A DNA stretch of 64,000 nt from Desulfosporosinus lacus DSM 15449 (GCF_900129935.1 NZ_FQXJ01000004.1:434001-498000), one strand, 5' to 3'; positions 42,419 through 50,878 are shown, numbered from the stretch's first letter. The notes: a model not told the origin generated them from the letters alone. Translations and numbers: made by a program.

Positions 42419-43396
42419 TTATCCTGCAATCACAGAAATAGCCTTAGCAGGGCAGGCCTCTTCACAAATCCCGCATCCCCAACACTTGGTCAGGTCAAAC
42501 TCAACCTTGCTCCGACGTTTACCCTTAACAATCACTTCTGCCTCTCCTACATAAAAAGCCCCAAAATTACAACGCCTGGCGCAAGCACCACAATGGGAAC
42601 ACTTAGAGTCATCCCTCTGAACCAGGATTTGACTCACCGGGAATACACCCTTGGTCCCTTTTTCTTGAGCCAAACGCAAGGGATAACAACAGCAGGAGCA
42701 ACAATTGCAGATATAAGTCGGTCCCTTAATCCGCCAGTCACTGTTCACTTGATGCATTAGACCTTTCTTATGAGCCGCCTTCACCAGTTCCTTGGCTTCT
42801 TCCTTCGTCAGCGACCGCCCAAAGGTCCGATCCGTTATGGAATCATTAAAGCTTAGACAGGTTTCTGTCGGCTTAGCACAATGGCTTGCTAACTTACGAC
42901 AATTACACGGAACTACCCTGATATCACTCACGGACTCAAGTACTTCATCAAGGTCCTCAATCAATAAAAACGCCTCCGGAGCCCTATCTACCACTTCCTT
43001 ATTGATAAGCGAATCCAGATAGGAATTATTCCTCTCGGCATAAACCTGATAACACCACTGATCCAAAGCCTTCCGCAAATCCTTGTCAATCAAAGGATAG
43101 CCTTCATCAAACTTACACACATAATCTAAGAGCTCATAAAAATCGGCTCCAAAATAAACAAGCTCCCCATCAAGCTCTTCCCTATGAACAATATGTTTAT
43201 CATAACAGGCATCCAATAACACCTGGGCATCTTCAAGCGAACAATTCAACCTTGCAACAATTTCTGAGACAGAACACTTTTCACCATTAAGCCCAACCAC
43301 AAGGCCCATCTCACCCTCGGACACAAACCGATCCAGATGGAAAACAACGAATTCCGGCACACCAAACAAAGACACAAACCTATCAATCACAGCCAT
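42419..43396 (-). CDS. Multi-cluster iron-sulfur protein with N-terminal winged-helix-like region
   Basis: The 325-residue protein has an N-terminal helical region that looks like a winged helix (CSVSEIVARLNCSLEDAQVLL). A central Cys-rich part contains VPCNCRKLASHCAKPTETC and YICNCCSCCCYPLRLA. At the C-terminus is a two-cluster ferredoxin domain (CSHCGACARRCNFGAF and CWGCGICEEACPAKAI). Proteins of this layout are found beside corrinoid methyltransferase genes and Fe-S oxidoreductases in anaerobes. A role in feeding low-potential electrons for corrinoid activation is likely, but no ATP-binding RamA-type motif is seen. The start is ATG 43396. It lies between the importer operon and methyltransferase 2. 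Confidence 0.8.
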   Translation of the reverse strand: MAVIDRFVSLFGVPEFVVFHLDRFVSEGEMGLVVGLNGEKCSVSEIVARLNCSLEDAQVLLDACYDKHIVHREELDGELVYFGADFYELLDYVCKFDEGYPLIDKDLRKALDQWCYQVYAERNNSYLDSLINKEVVDRAPEAFLLIEDLDEVLESVSDIRVVPCNCRKLASHCAKPTETCLSFNDSITDRTFGRSLTKEEAKELVKAAHKKGLMHQVNSDWRIKGPTYICNCCSCCCYPLRLAQEKGTKGVFPVSQILVQRDDSKCSHCGACARRCNFGAFYVGEAEVIVKGKRRSKVEFDLTKCWGCGICEEACPAKAISVIAG

Positions 43397-43479
43397 CAAT
43401 ATTCCTGCCTTTCACGTTGAAAAAGTTATAAAGCCACTCTATACCCCTTGCAAATATATGGAGTATAAAGTGGCAATTT

Positions 43480-43540
43480 AATCAAGTCCGAGACTCCCAC
43501 TTCTTCAAGTGGGTGTTCCATATTCTACTTCGGTGACGAC
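43480..43540 (+). repeat. PATE-like left-end fragment E4
   Basis: ATCAAGTCCGAGACTCCCAC, TTCTTCAAGTGGGTGTTCCA and TATTCTACTTCGG match the left ends at 37515 and 58137. The right end is absent. It lies between the importer's binding-protein gene and the Fe-S gene. Confidence 0.7.
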
Positions 43541-43542
43541 AA

Positions 43543-44487
43543 TTACTTCAACAACCCTTTACTCTTTAAGAACGTCGTTGAAACCTCATCAATGGACTTC
43601 TTCTCAACATCCGCTTGCATGTTCAGTTCAGTAATCGTCAGAGTGTCTAACACAGAGCTTAACTTCTTAAGATCGGCAGCCAAAGTAGGATAAGCATCCA
43701 CAATTTGCTGACGAACCACAGGGGCAGCATTATAGACCGGGAATGCATTTTTGTCATCTTCAAGCATCACAAGCTTATCCGTAACAATCCTTGGTTCTGT
43801 AGTGAAGGCCAAAGCCAGATCCCCTTTTTGATTTTTAAGAGTCTCGTAGTTTAAACCCATCGCTACATTAACAAAATCCCCTTTAGGCATCTTGAAATCA
43901 TAGACCTTTTCAAAAGAAGGCAGCCCATCCGCTCTTCCTTCCCATTCAGGGAAGCCAACGAACTTTAAGGTTTCTCCCTTTTTCACTTGGGCAACATAGT
44001 CCGAAATAGTTTTAAGCTTATACTTTTCTGCGACATCCGGACGAACTACGATTCCATAAGTATCATTGAGGGGTGCATATTCTAACCAGGCAATTCCATT
44101 CTTAGCATCCCATTCTTTGATGAGTTTGTAGCTTTCCTCAGCCTCAAACACGGGAGCATGCTCCATCAAATTCATAACACCTGTTCCGGTGTATTCCCAA
44201 TATAGATCAATTTGCCCGGAAGTAAGAGCCGGTCTGATGACCGCTAACTCACCAAGGCCCATTTTGTTTTCAACGGGATACCCTAATCCTTCCAGATACT
44301 GAAGACTCAGTGTTCCTAAAATTGCCGCTTCAGTGAAGGTCTTAGACGAAATTTTAATAGTTGGTCCTTCTTTTCCCTTATCCGGAGCGGTTCCGGCAGC
44401 AGGTGCCTTTGCGCCGCAACCGAACACCCCTCCCAAAGCTAATGTCAGGGACAAGACTGCAACGAGAAATAACGATTTCTTCTTCAT
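43543..44487 (-). CDS. Betaine/choline-type ABC importer, substrate-binding lipoprotein (OpuBC/OpuCC-like)
   Basis: This is a lipoprotein: basic MKKKSLF start, hydrophobic stretch, lipobox GVFGC with Cys near residue 24. The 314 residues follow the OpuBC/ProX-type type II binding fold: TIKISSKTFTEAAILGTLS, GLGELAVIRPALTSGQIDLYWEYTGTG, DTYGIVVRPDVA, GDLALAFTTEPRI and a C-terminal VSTTFLKSKGLL. Family members bind glycine betaine, choline, carnitine and related quaternary amines through aromatic cages. The start is ATG 44487, with GGAAGGGG upstream; an in-frame TTG at 44508 is unlikely. It is the last gene of the importer operon, separated from the second permease by 324 nt. Confidence 0.92.
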   Translation of the reverse strand: MKKKSLFLVAVLSLTLALGGVFGCGAKAPAAGTAPDKGKEGPTIKISSKTFTEAAILGTLSLQYLEGLGYPVENKMGLGELAVIRPALTSGQIDLYWEYTGTGVMNLMEHAPVFEAEESYKLIKEWDAKNGIAWLEYAPLNDTYGIVVRPDVAEKYKLKTISDYVAQVKKGETLKFVGFPEWEGRADGLPSFEKVYDFKMPKGDFVNVAMGLNYETLKNQKGDLALAFTTEPRIVTDKLVMLEDDKNAFPVYNAAPVVRQQIVDAYPTLAADLKKLSSVLDTLTITELNMQADVEKKSIDEVSTTFLKSKGLLK

Positions 44488-44811
44488 GTACATACCCCTT
44501 CCTTTCAACTATTTGTGCTAATTATACATCTTTTCATTTCATAATATTGCCAAAAACTTTTTATATGTCCTACCCCCTCCTTCTTCTTGCCCTTTTAAAA
44601 ACCGTCCCTCGTTCCCCTCAAGCACCTTTGCATGAAGCTCAAAACAACCTCCAAAGAGCTCCTAAAATCATATCCAACCCCGTCTATAAGTTAAAGAGAT
44701 AGACGGAAAGGACGTCCCTAGTGTGGAACGTTCAAAGATAGAATACCCAAGAATTGACTTAGCATAGAGAGCACAGTGAATAGCGATGGTACCAGTGCGA
44801 AGAGGCGAAAC
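44488..44811. other. Gap inside the importer operon
   Basis: No gene. An 8-bp stem CCGTCTAT/ATAGACGG at 44680-44706 may mark an RNA-processing or attenuation site that sets the level of the binding protein relative to the permeases. Confidence 0.4.
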
Positions 44812-45456
44812 CTACTCCGCCCCCATACCAGGAGGAGTGATTCGATGCTCAAGATAATTAATCATCCTGTCTAAAAATATAGCCATCAGCGCCCCCAGCC
44901 CTGCCCCAACCAACAGATACTCAGGCCGGAAGAGTGCTAACCCGCCCATAATCAGATTGCCCAAGCCTCCTGCTCCAATAAGAGAAGCTAATGTACCTAT
45001 ACTAACAACATAAACAGTCGCCGTCCGGATACCGCTCAAAATGATCGGCACGGCCAAGGGAAGTTCCACTTCTAAAAGAATCCTCCTTTGAGACATCCCC
45101 ATACCACTGGCTGCTTCCTTCACATCCGAACTAACCCCTAATAAACCGGCAATTGTATTCCTGACGATAGGCAATAAACTCTGAAATAAAAGAGCAACAA
45201 TAGCGGGCTTCATGCCCAAACCGAGAATCGGCAAGGCCAAGGCAATCACCGCAATCCCCGGCACAGCTTGTAAAAGGTTAAGTATATTAAGGGTAACAAG
45301 ACCGAACTTTTTAAATTTCGGACGGCTTAGGAAGATCCCCAGGGGTACAGAAATCAGGATTGCAAGTGTTATGGTGATAACAACAATCAGGGAATGCTCC
45401 CACAAAGCCTCCGGTGCCTTCTCGAAAAGAGCAAACCTGAAATTCTCCCACTTCAT
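44812..45456 (-). CDS. Betaine ABC importer, permease 2 (OpuBB/OpuCB-like)
   Basis: A 214-residue membrane protein with five to six helices. The permease coupling motif is in EAASGMGMSQRRILLEVELPLAVPIILSG (the EAA loop), followed by GTLASLIGAGGLGNLIMGG. It pairs with the permease at 46635-47291 to form the channel driven by the ATPase. Its start directly abuts the ATPase stop (45457/45456), so translation is coupled. Confidence 0.92.
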   Translation of the reverse strand: MKWENFRFALFEKAPEALWEHSLIVVITITLAILISVPLGIFLSRPKFKKFGLVTLNILNLLQAVPGIAVIALALPILGLGMKPAIVALLFQSLLPIVRNTIAGLLGVSSDVKEAASGMGMSQRRILLEVELPLAVPIILSGIRTATVYVVSIGTLASLIGAGGLGNLIMGGLALFRPEYLLVGAGLGALMAIFLDRMINYLEHRITPPGMGAE

Positions 45457-46572
45457 TTACTCACCCTCTTTCCGATAAACGTGCTTCCTAATCCCTTTGA
45501 AAGAGAGCATCCCGCATAATTCCTCGCCCTTCAGAATCCCAAGATAATCCGTATCATATTCCAGCAATAAAGAAAGTGCATCCGGGAAAGGAGTCGTCGT
45601 TTGGACAAAAGCCTTTTCCGTCCTAAGGACTCGTTTGCGCAGCCCCTCTATATCCCTCCCGAACTCTTCCGTATCAGAAACCGTAATTTGCCCGCAAGCC
45701 TTGCCCTCTTCATTTAAGAGGAAGGCCACCTCAGCTCCGGCATCCTTCATTTTCTGGGCAGCAGTATGTAACTCATTTCCCTTCACCACACACCCAATGG
45801 GTTGCATGGCATCTTCAGCCAGATATAAATTTAACTTTTTCACAACCCGATCCCGGCCAATAAAATCCTCGACAAACTCGTTAATGGGATTGGTTAAGAT
45901 CTCTTCCGGAGTCCCAAATTGCACTAATTTCCCCGCGTCAAAAATGGCAATCCTATCTCCCATTTTTATGGCTTCGTTAATATCATGCGTCACAAAAACA
46001 ATGGTCTTCTTAATCTCTTTCTGTAAACGAAGCAATTCATCCTGCAAATGCGTCCGCGCTATCGGGTCAACTGCCCCGAAAGGCTCATCCATCAGCATGA
46101 TGGGCGGATCGACAGCCATCGCCCTGGCCACTCCCACTCTCTGCATTTGCCCCCCGCTCAGCTGGGCCGGATACTTGCCCCTTGTTTTTTCCAGGTCAAG
46201 TCCCATCATGACAATAAGCTCATCAACACGTTTCCTAATCTTTTCCTTCGGCCATTTATACAGTCGTGGCACGATGGCAATATTTTCAGCAATGGTACGG
46301 TGGGGCAAAAGTCCGATCTGTTGAATGACATAGCCAATCCCCATCCGCAGTTGGTCCGGATCAGTACGAGTTACATCTTCGCCGTTAATTTTGACGATCC
46401 CGGATGTAGGCTCGATCATTCGGTTAATCATACGCAAAATTGTACTTTTTCCACAGCCTGAGGGTCCGACCAAGACACAGATCTCTCCCTTAGGAATCGA
46501 GAGAAATAATTTATCCACAGCCGGCATAGCTTGACCTGGGTACTGCTTCGTAATTTGCTCTAATTCAATCAT
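45457..46572 (-). CDS. Betaine ABC importer, ATPase with CBS domains (OpuBA/OpuCA-like)
   Basis: The 371-residue ATPase has Walker A GPSGCGKSTILRMINR (near 37), the signature LSGGQMQRVGVARA and Walker B PPIMLMDEPFGAVDP. The C-terminal tandem CBS region (about 255-371) has the segments MQPIGCVVKGNELHTAAQ and YDTDYLGILKGEELCG. In OpuA-type importers the CBS region senses ionic strength or c-di-AMP. ATG 46572 is chosen because GGAGGAGG precedes it and MIELEQITKQYPG is the usual start; the frame continues six codons upstream to a TTG. Between the two permease genes. Confidence 0.93.
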   Translation of the reverse strand: MIELEQITKQYPGQAMPAVDKLFLSIPKGEICVLVGPSGCGKSTILRMINRMIEPTSGIVKINGEDVTRTDPDQLRMGIGYVIQQIGLLPHRTIAENIAIVPRLYKWPKEKIRKRVDELIVMMGLDLEKTRGKYPAQLSGGQMQRVGVARAMAVDPPIMLMDEPFGAVDPIARTHLQDELLRLQKEIKKTIVFVTHDINEAIKMGDRIAIFDAGKLVQFGTPEEILTNPINEFVEDFIGRDRVVKKLNLYLAEDAMQPIGCVVKGNELHTAAQKMKDAGAEVAFLLNEEGKACGQITVSDTEEFGRDIEGLRKRVLRTEKAFVQTTTPFPDALSLLLEYDTDYLGILKGEELCGMLSFKGIRKHVYRKEGE

Positions 46573-46634
46573 CCGAATCCTCCTCCGCAAACTCTATCCC
46601 GTCCTCAGTTCGACCTAACTATGCTGATGAGGAG

Positions 46635-47291
46635 TTAGCGACTAATTCTTAATCCTTTAGGAACAATCCTTTTCTCCACCAGTCCGAGAATAGTATCTAA
46701 ACCAATGGCAATCACCGAGATAATCAGAGCGCCTGTCACCATCATAGGAGTATTAGAACGAATAAGTCCCTCTTGAATAAATCGCCCTAAATTACGCTCC
46801 CCAATATAGGTAGCAATTGCCGCAATGCCAGTGGTCATGACCACAGTAATTCGAAAACCCGCAAAAATAATTGGCATACCTAAAGGCACAAGAATTTCGA
46901 TGAGAATCCTTCTTGTGCCCATACCCATCCCTCTAGCCGCTTCGATTACATTGCGATCCACGTTTTTAACCCCGTCATAAACGCTGCGAATCAAGGGCAT
47001 CATGGCGTAGAGAACCAAGGCCAGCAGAGCTGACTTTCGACCTAAGCCAAACATGGGAATAGTTACTAAAATAGCAAACATAGACAAACTGGGAATACAA
47101 AATATGGTGTTCGCCAGAGCCAAGACCCTAGCCGCCCATTTATCGCTTTTTGTCAACAAAAGTCCCACAGGTACCCAAATCGCTAAAGAAATCCCTACCG
47201 CCAACAAGACCAAGGTAAAATGATTTTCGGAGTATTCCATAATAGTCTTGGAATTCTTCATTAGAAAACTAGTAAAATCTGATAAGGTCAC
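46635..47291 (-). CDS. Betaine ABC importer, permease 1 (OpuBD/OpuCD-like)
   Basis: This 218-residue permease has about six helices and the EAA loop IEAARGMGMGTRRILIEILVPLGMPIIFAG, followed by ATYIGERNLGRFIQEG. It is the first gene of the importer operon, starting at GTG 47291 with GAGGTG upstream. The sigma-54 promoter at 47506-47522 and a small PATE-like repeat precede it. Gene order permease-ATPase-permease-binding protein is unusual compared with Bacillus opuB/opuC, where the ATPase comes first. Confidence 0.92.
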   Translation of the reverse strand: MTLSDFTSFLMKNSKTIMEYSENHFTLVLLAVGISLAIWVPVGLLLTKSDKWAARVLALANTIFCIPSLSMFAILVTIPMFGLGRKSALLALVLYAMMPLIRSVYDGVKNVDRNVIEAARGMGMGTRRILIEILVPLGMPIIFAGFRITVVMTTGIAAIATYIGERNLGRFIQEGLIRSNTPMMVTGALIISVIAIGLDTILGLVEKRIVPKGLRISR

Positions 47292-47365
47292 TCGCCATCA
47301 CCTCACTTTCTTTCGTATTCTAATAAAGAATCTGCCCCTTCAAAGAGGCGGGAACTCGATAATTC

Positions 47366-47473
47366 AAAGTGAACTCGTCCAGCTAAAGCTGAACATCGAG
47401 TCTTCGGTGGGGGACTCTACCCCCACCGAAGCAGAGTACGGGGCCCACTCCCACTTATAGAAGTGGGATTCTT
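47366..47473 (-). repeat. PATE-like palindromic element, short complete copy E2
   Basis: On the minus strand it runs from AGAATCCCACTTCTATAAGT and GGGAGT, through the perfect hairpin CTTCGGTGGGGG/CCCCCACCGAAG, to CGATGTTCAGCTTTAGCTGG and ACGAGTTCACTTT. It shares both ends with E1 but is 108 nt long, so it may be the minimal form. It lies in the leader between the sigma-54 promoter and the first importer gene and would be transcribed. Confidence 0.75.
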
Positions 47474-47505
47474 ACGATTGGATATAGCGTTAAATCTAAT
47501 AATTG

Positions 47506-47522
47506 TTGCAAGAACCATGCCT
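47506..47522 (-). promoter_or_regulatory. Sigma-54 promoter of the betaine importer operon
   Basis: The minus strand reads AGGCATGGTTCTTGCAA: GG and GC 10 nt apart, with GGCA and TTGCA matching consensus. It points to the importer operon about 215 nt downstream. Confidence 0.7.
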
Positions 47523-47657
47523 AATTCCTTAGAATTGAGAGTTTATGGCTTTTTTCCCTACCGAACAAAAGCTAGGCGCCAAATTATTATGCTGATATAT
47601 AACAGGAAGTCCTTGCCGGAAGCAGTTTTAGGACAAGTGCATATTATTATTGCCTGC

Positions 47658-49124
47658 CTAAGAATTATGCATCCCCAGCTTTTTCATACGGTATTGGAGA
47701 TTTTGCCGGGCAATTCCAATGGATTCAGCCGCCCTGGTGATATTCCAGTCATGGCTTTTCAAAGCTTCCCAAAGCACTTGCTTTTCAACCTCACGCAAAA
47801 CATGACTCAGGGTGCTGGACCCCTTCTTATAGAATTCAGAAAAGGTTCCATCCTGACTCAGAAACTTCGCCCTCAGATAATGTGGCAAATGGTCAACAGT
47901 TATAACCTTTCGTCCATCCAGCATATTCATAGCGCTTTCAATAATATGCTCTAATTCCCGTACATTTCCGGGCCACAGATATCTAAGAAATATATCCTTT
48001 AACTCAGCAGCAATCTGAACCTCACCTAAACCATAGATTTTTTGATAGCGATTTAAAAACCAATGGATTAAGGCTTCAATATCTTCCGCCCTGTCTTTCA
48101 AAGGGGGAATAAAAAGGGTCATCACCGCTAAACGATAAAAAAGATCCTTACGCAAACTGCCATTATTCACCGATTCCCAGGGATCAACATTTGTAGAACT
48201 GATAACTCGGCAGTGCACCGGAATCTCCATGGTCCCGCCGACCCGTCTGACCATTCTTTCTTGAACTACCCGCAAAATCTTAGCCTGCAGGGCAATACTC
48301 ATACAATTAAGTTCATCTAAAAACAAAGTCCCATTTCCAGCCTGTTGAAATAAGCCCTTGGAGTCTACCGCCCCGGTAAAAGCCCCCTTAGCCGTTCCAA
48401 AAAGGATACTTTCCAGCAAGGTTTCCGGAATAGCCGCACAGTTAATCGCTACAAAAGGCTCATTTTTGCGGGCGCTGTGATTGTGAATCGCTTGGACCAA
48501 CAATTCCTTACCTGTTCCTGTCTCGCCAAAGACTAAGATGAATCCATCAGCTACCGCTGCTTTTTTTGCCGAAGCAACCAGATTCTGCATAGCGGGACTG
48601 GCATAAACGATTGATTCAAAGGTATATCGAGTTCCATTACTGCTCCGATTCTCTTGCCCTTCCAGACCGATTTGGTCGTGCAATTGCATGGTCTTCGTCA
48701 GCAATTCTTTAAACTTGGTAATATCTTTACATACAGAATAGACCGCGACAACCTCATCGTCTTCTATCACCGGAAATGTGCTGGCTATGATAGTGACCTC
48801 TTTACCTTTGTTCGTAAAATAAGTCTTATGCTTCTCCAAAACCGGTTCACGAGTTAAAACAACGCTCAAGTGTTCGCTGCTTTCCACAGTAACAGCATCA
48901 TAGACTTCATTTAAATACTTTCCGACAACATGTTCGGATAACAACTCTTCTAACTTAGCCATTTCAGAATTATAAAAGATTATCTTACCCTCAGGGTCGG
49001 TAACAATAACCCCTTCGTCAATTGAATTGAAGAGATGCCTGAAAACTTGGTCCATAACATCACGAGGCATACTCCTACCCCCTAGTTCTTTACCTTTTTC
49101 CGTTAATTCTTCAGCCGACGACAA
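47658..49124 (-). CDS. Sigma-54-dependent PAS/AAA+/Fis transcriptional activator
   Basis: The 488-residue enhancer-binding protein has an N-terminal PAS domain at about 25-140 (FNSIDEGVIVTDPEGKIIFYN). The AAA+ domain has Walker A GETGTGKE (near 195), the sigma-54-contacting motif GAFTGA (near 246) and LFLDELNCMS. Its Fis-type helix-turn-helix reads NITRAAESIGIARQNLQYRM. All parts needed to open RpoN promoters are intact. One unusual point is TAKGAFTGA, where most relatives have HEKGAFTGA. It lies just upstream of the importer operon and most likely drives both sigma-54 promoters in the locus. The PAS ligand is unknown. It follows the FAD-protein gene by 30 nt. Confidence 0.94.
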   Translation of the reverse strand: MSSAEELTEKGKELGGRSMPRDVMDQVFRHLFNSIDEGVIVTDPEGKIIFYNSEMAKLEELLSEHVVGKYLNEVYDAVTVESSEHLSVVLTREPVLEKHKTYFTNKGKEVTIIASTFPVIEDDEVVAVYSVCKDITKFKELLTKTMQLHDQIGLEGQENRSSNGTRYTFESIVYASPAMQNLVASAKKAAVADGFILVFGETGTGKELLVQAIHNHSARKNEPFVAINCAAIPETLLESILFGTAKGAFTGAVDSKGLFQQAGNGTLFLDELNCMSIALQAKILRVVQERMVRRVGGTMEIPVHCRVISSTNVDPWESVNNGSLRKDLFYRLAVMTLFIPPLKDRAEDIEALIHWFLNRYQKIYGLGEVQIAAELKDIFLRYLWPGNVRELEHIIESAMNMLDGRKVITVDHLPHYLRAKFLSQDGTFSEFYKKGSSTLSHVLREVEKQVLWEALKSHDWNITRAAESIGIARQNLQYRMKKLGMHNS

Positions 49125-49154
49125 TATCCTCTTTTTTGAACAATCCCTTTATGC

Positions 49155-50021
49155 TTAAAGGAGTAAATCCTCTATAAGATCGTAAGCTAAGCCCCGAATA
49201 GCCTGACGTTTATACTCTTGGGAAGCACGGCCGGGAATCCCTCGATCAACTGCATCTGTTAAATGGTCGGCAACTTCCTCTGCAAAATCCGAATTAACCT
49301 TCTTGCCTTGTAATCCCCGCTCCAACTCCTCTAAACGAAAGGGGATAGGTCCCAAAGCTCCCACAGCCCACCTTGAGGAAAGGATTTTTTGGTCCTCTGG
49401 GTCATATTCCACCATTGCCGCCATATTCAAACGAGCAATGGAGACGGCAGTACGACTTCCAATTTTCCCGAAAGCACTAGTAATTCCTGCTTTTCCCCCG
49501 GGTTTCCAGATTGGAAAATCAATCTCTGTTATCAATTCCTTCTGCTGCAAACCTTGACCCACTCCCCCTTGGAACTGAGCAAAGGGCACTCTCCGCATAC
49601 CCTGTGGTCCGGCAATATTTACCCACGCTTCCAGAACCAGTAAAGCAGGTAAGCTGTCCCCGGCGGGGGAGGCGTTCGCAATATTTCCGCCTATGGTAGC
49701 CCTGTTTCGAATTTGAGCAGACCCTACCTGAGAGGCTGCCTGACTCAAACACCGAGCCTTCCCTCTCAGCAAATCACTTTCACTGATTTGGGTAAAGGTT
49801 GTCCCGCTCCCGATCCTCACCCTTCCTTCAACTTCCTTAATGAATTTCAGTTCCGGAATCAAGGAAAGATCCATAAGCCAAGCAGGTCGTATCTGCCCCC
49901 CTTGTAACTTAATGACAAGATCCGTGCCACCACTTATAAAAACCACGTCCTCATTAATTCGAGAAATAGTCTCAATACCTTCCGCAACCGTCGCCGGACA
50001 AACAAACTCACATTTCGTCAT
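49155..50021 (-). CDS. FAD-binding subunit of a molybdopterin dehydrogenase (CoxM/XdhB-like), orphan
   Basis: This 288-residue flavoprotein subunit resembles the medium subunit of CO/xanthine dehydrogenases. The FAD-contacting motifs are VFISGGTDLVIKLQGG (near 30) and SAQIRNRATIGGNIANASPAGDS (near 95), and the C-terminal CO_deh_flav_C region runs from about 165. In the usual trimer it passes electrons between a 2Fe-2S subunit and FAD, while a large Mo subunit does the chemistry. Neither partner is encoded nearby. ATG 50021 is chosen because the conserved domain begins there and GAGGAG precedes it. It is 30 nt upstream of the sigma-54 activator gene, so probably co-transcribed. Confidence 0.88.
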   Translation of the reverse strand: MTKCEFVCPATVAEGIETISRINEDVVFISGGTDLVIKLQGGQIRPAWLMDLSLIPELKFIKEVEGRVRIGSGTTFTQISESDLLRGKARCLSQAASQVGSAQIRNRATIGGNIANASPAGDSLPALLVLEAWVNIAGPQGMRRVPFAQFQGGVGQGLQQKELITEIDFPIWKPGGKAGITSAFGKIGSRTAVSIARLNMAAMVEYDPEDQKILSSRWAVGALGPIPFRLEELERGLQGKKVNSDFAEEVADHLTDAVDRGIPGRASQEYKRQAIRGLAYDLIEDLLL

Positions 50022-50107
50022 CCTAAAAACTCCTCTATTTCTCTTCTTACAGAACATGAAGGGGAACATGGGTGGTTCTTGTCCAACCACGATCCTCGAA
50101 CTTAATT

Positions 50108-50132
50108 GTTCTAAATATTCGATATTTAGAAC
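50108..50132. promoter_or_regulatory. 11-bp palindrome upstream of the FAD-protein gene, possible operator
   Basis: GTTCTAAATAT and ATATTTAGAAC flank a 3-nt centre. It lies about 90 nt upstream of the FAD-protein gene and 140 nt upstream of the divergent MazF-like gene. No T-run follows. Confidence 0.45.
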
Positions 50133-50268
50133 GCGTATCCCTTCCTAATTGTCAGCAAAAGTTTGCCCCCTAACTGTGTTCCATCTTGCTAAATGTAATA
50201 TTTTCCACAACATGAAGGATATTCCTATATTCTGTCGAAATTGTCTGATGGAATGGAGGAGTTGCTAA

Positions 50269-50829
50269 TTGGATGTTAAACTTGATAGGGTGCAACTGTA
50301 TTTAGATTGGTTAAAATCTAAATTATACTTAGACCATCAATCAAACAATGCTTCGAAGCGAAAAGTAAAACGAGGAAATGTATATTATTGTTATTTAGGT
50401 AGGGGTGTTGGAAGCGAGGAAGAAAAGGAACGCCCTTGTGTTGTTCTTCAACGATTTGACGGGAATATGAATTCTCCTAATACAATAGTTGCTCCTATAA
50501 CACACACTTCATCAACTTTAGACGTTGTAGTTCCTATAAATACTCGATATAATCAAGATGGTAGTATACTTTTAGATGGGAATGTTTTATTGGGTAATAT
50601 TGTTACTGTAAGTAAAGCTAGATTAGGCGATTATATTGCCACTCTGACGACACCGGAAATGAAACAGGTTGATATCGCTTTGGCTAAGTCCATAGATATT
50701 TATAAAAATACCGTTAAACTAGAAAATATAATAAAAGATAAGGATATCTATATTGGAAAGCTTATTGAGCAAAGAGAAAATCTTCAACGTCATCTTGATG
50801 AATTAATTAATTCAAAAGATAAAAAGTAA
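50269..50829 (+). CDS. MazF/PemK-type toxin with coiled-coil extensions
   Basis: The 186-residue protein has a central MazF/PemK core (about 34-135): KRGNVYYCYLGRGVGSEEE, ERPCVVLQRF, TIVAPITHTSST, LLDGNVLLGNIVTVSKARLGDYIATL. The catalytic Arg-Pro and Thr positions of mRNA endoribonucleases are present. An N-terminal 30-residue helix (VQLYLDWLKSKLYLDH) and a C-terminal 45-residue helix (KLIEQRENLQRHLDELI) extend the usual 110-residue form. It starts at TTG 50269, with GGAGGAG 7 nt upstream. The AT-rich codon use differs from the neighbours, suggesting transfer. The only candidate antitoxin follows and looks truncated. Confidence 0.85.
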   Translation: MDVKLDRVQLYLDWLKSKLYLDHQSNNASKRKVKRGNVYYCYLGRGVGSEEEKERPCVVLQRFDGNMNSPNTIVAPITHTSSTLDVVVPINTRYNQDGSILLDGNVLLGNIVTVSKARLGDYIATLTTPEMKQVDIALAKSIDIYKNTVKLENIIKDKDIYIGKLIEQRENLQRHLDELINSKDKK

Positions 50830-50878
50830 TATATTGACAGACATTATAATACATGATATAAATTAATTACAAAAAGGT

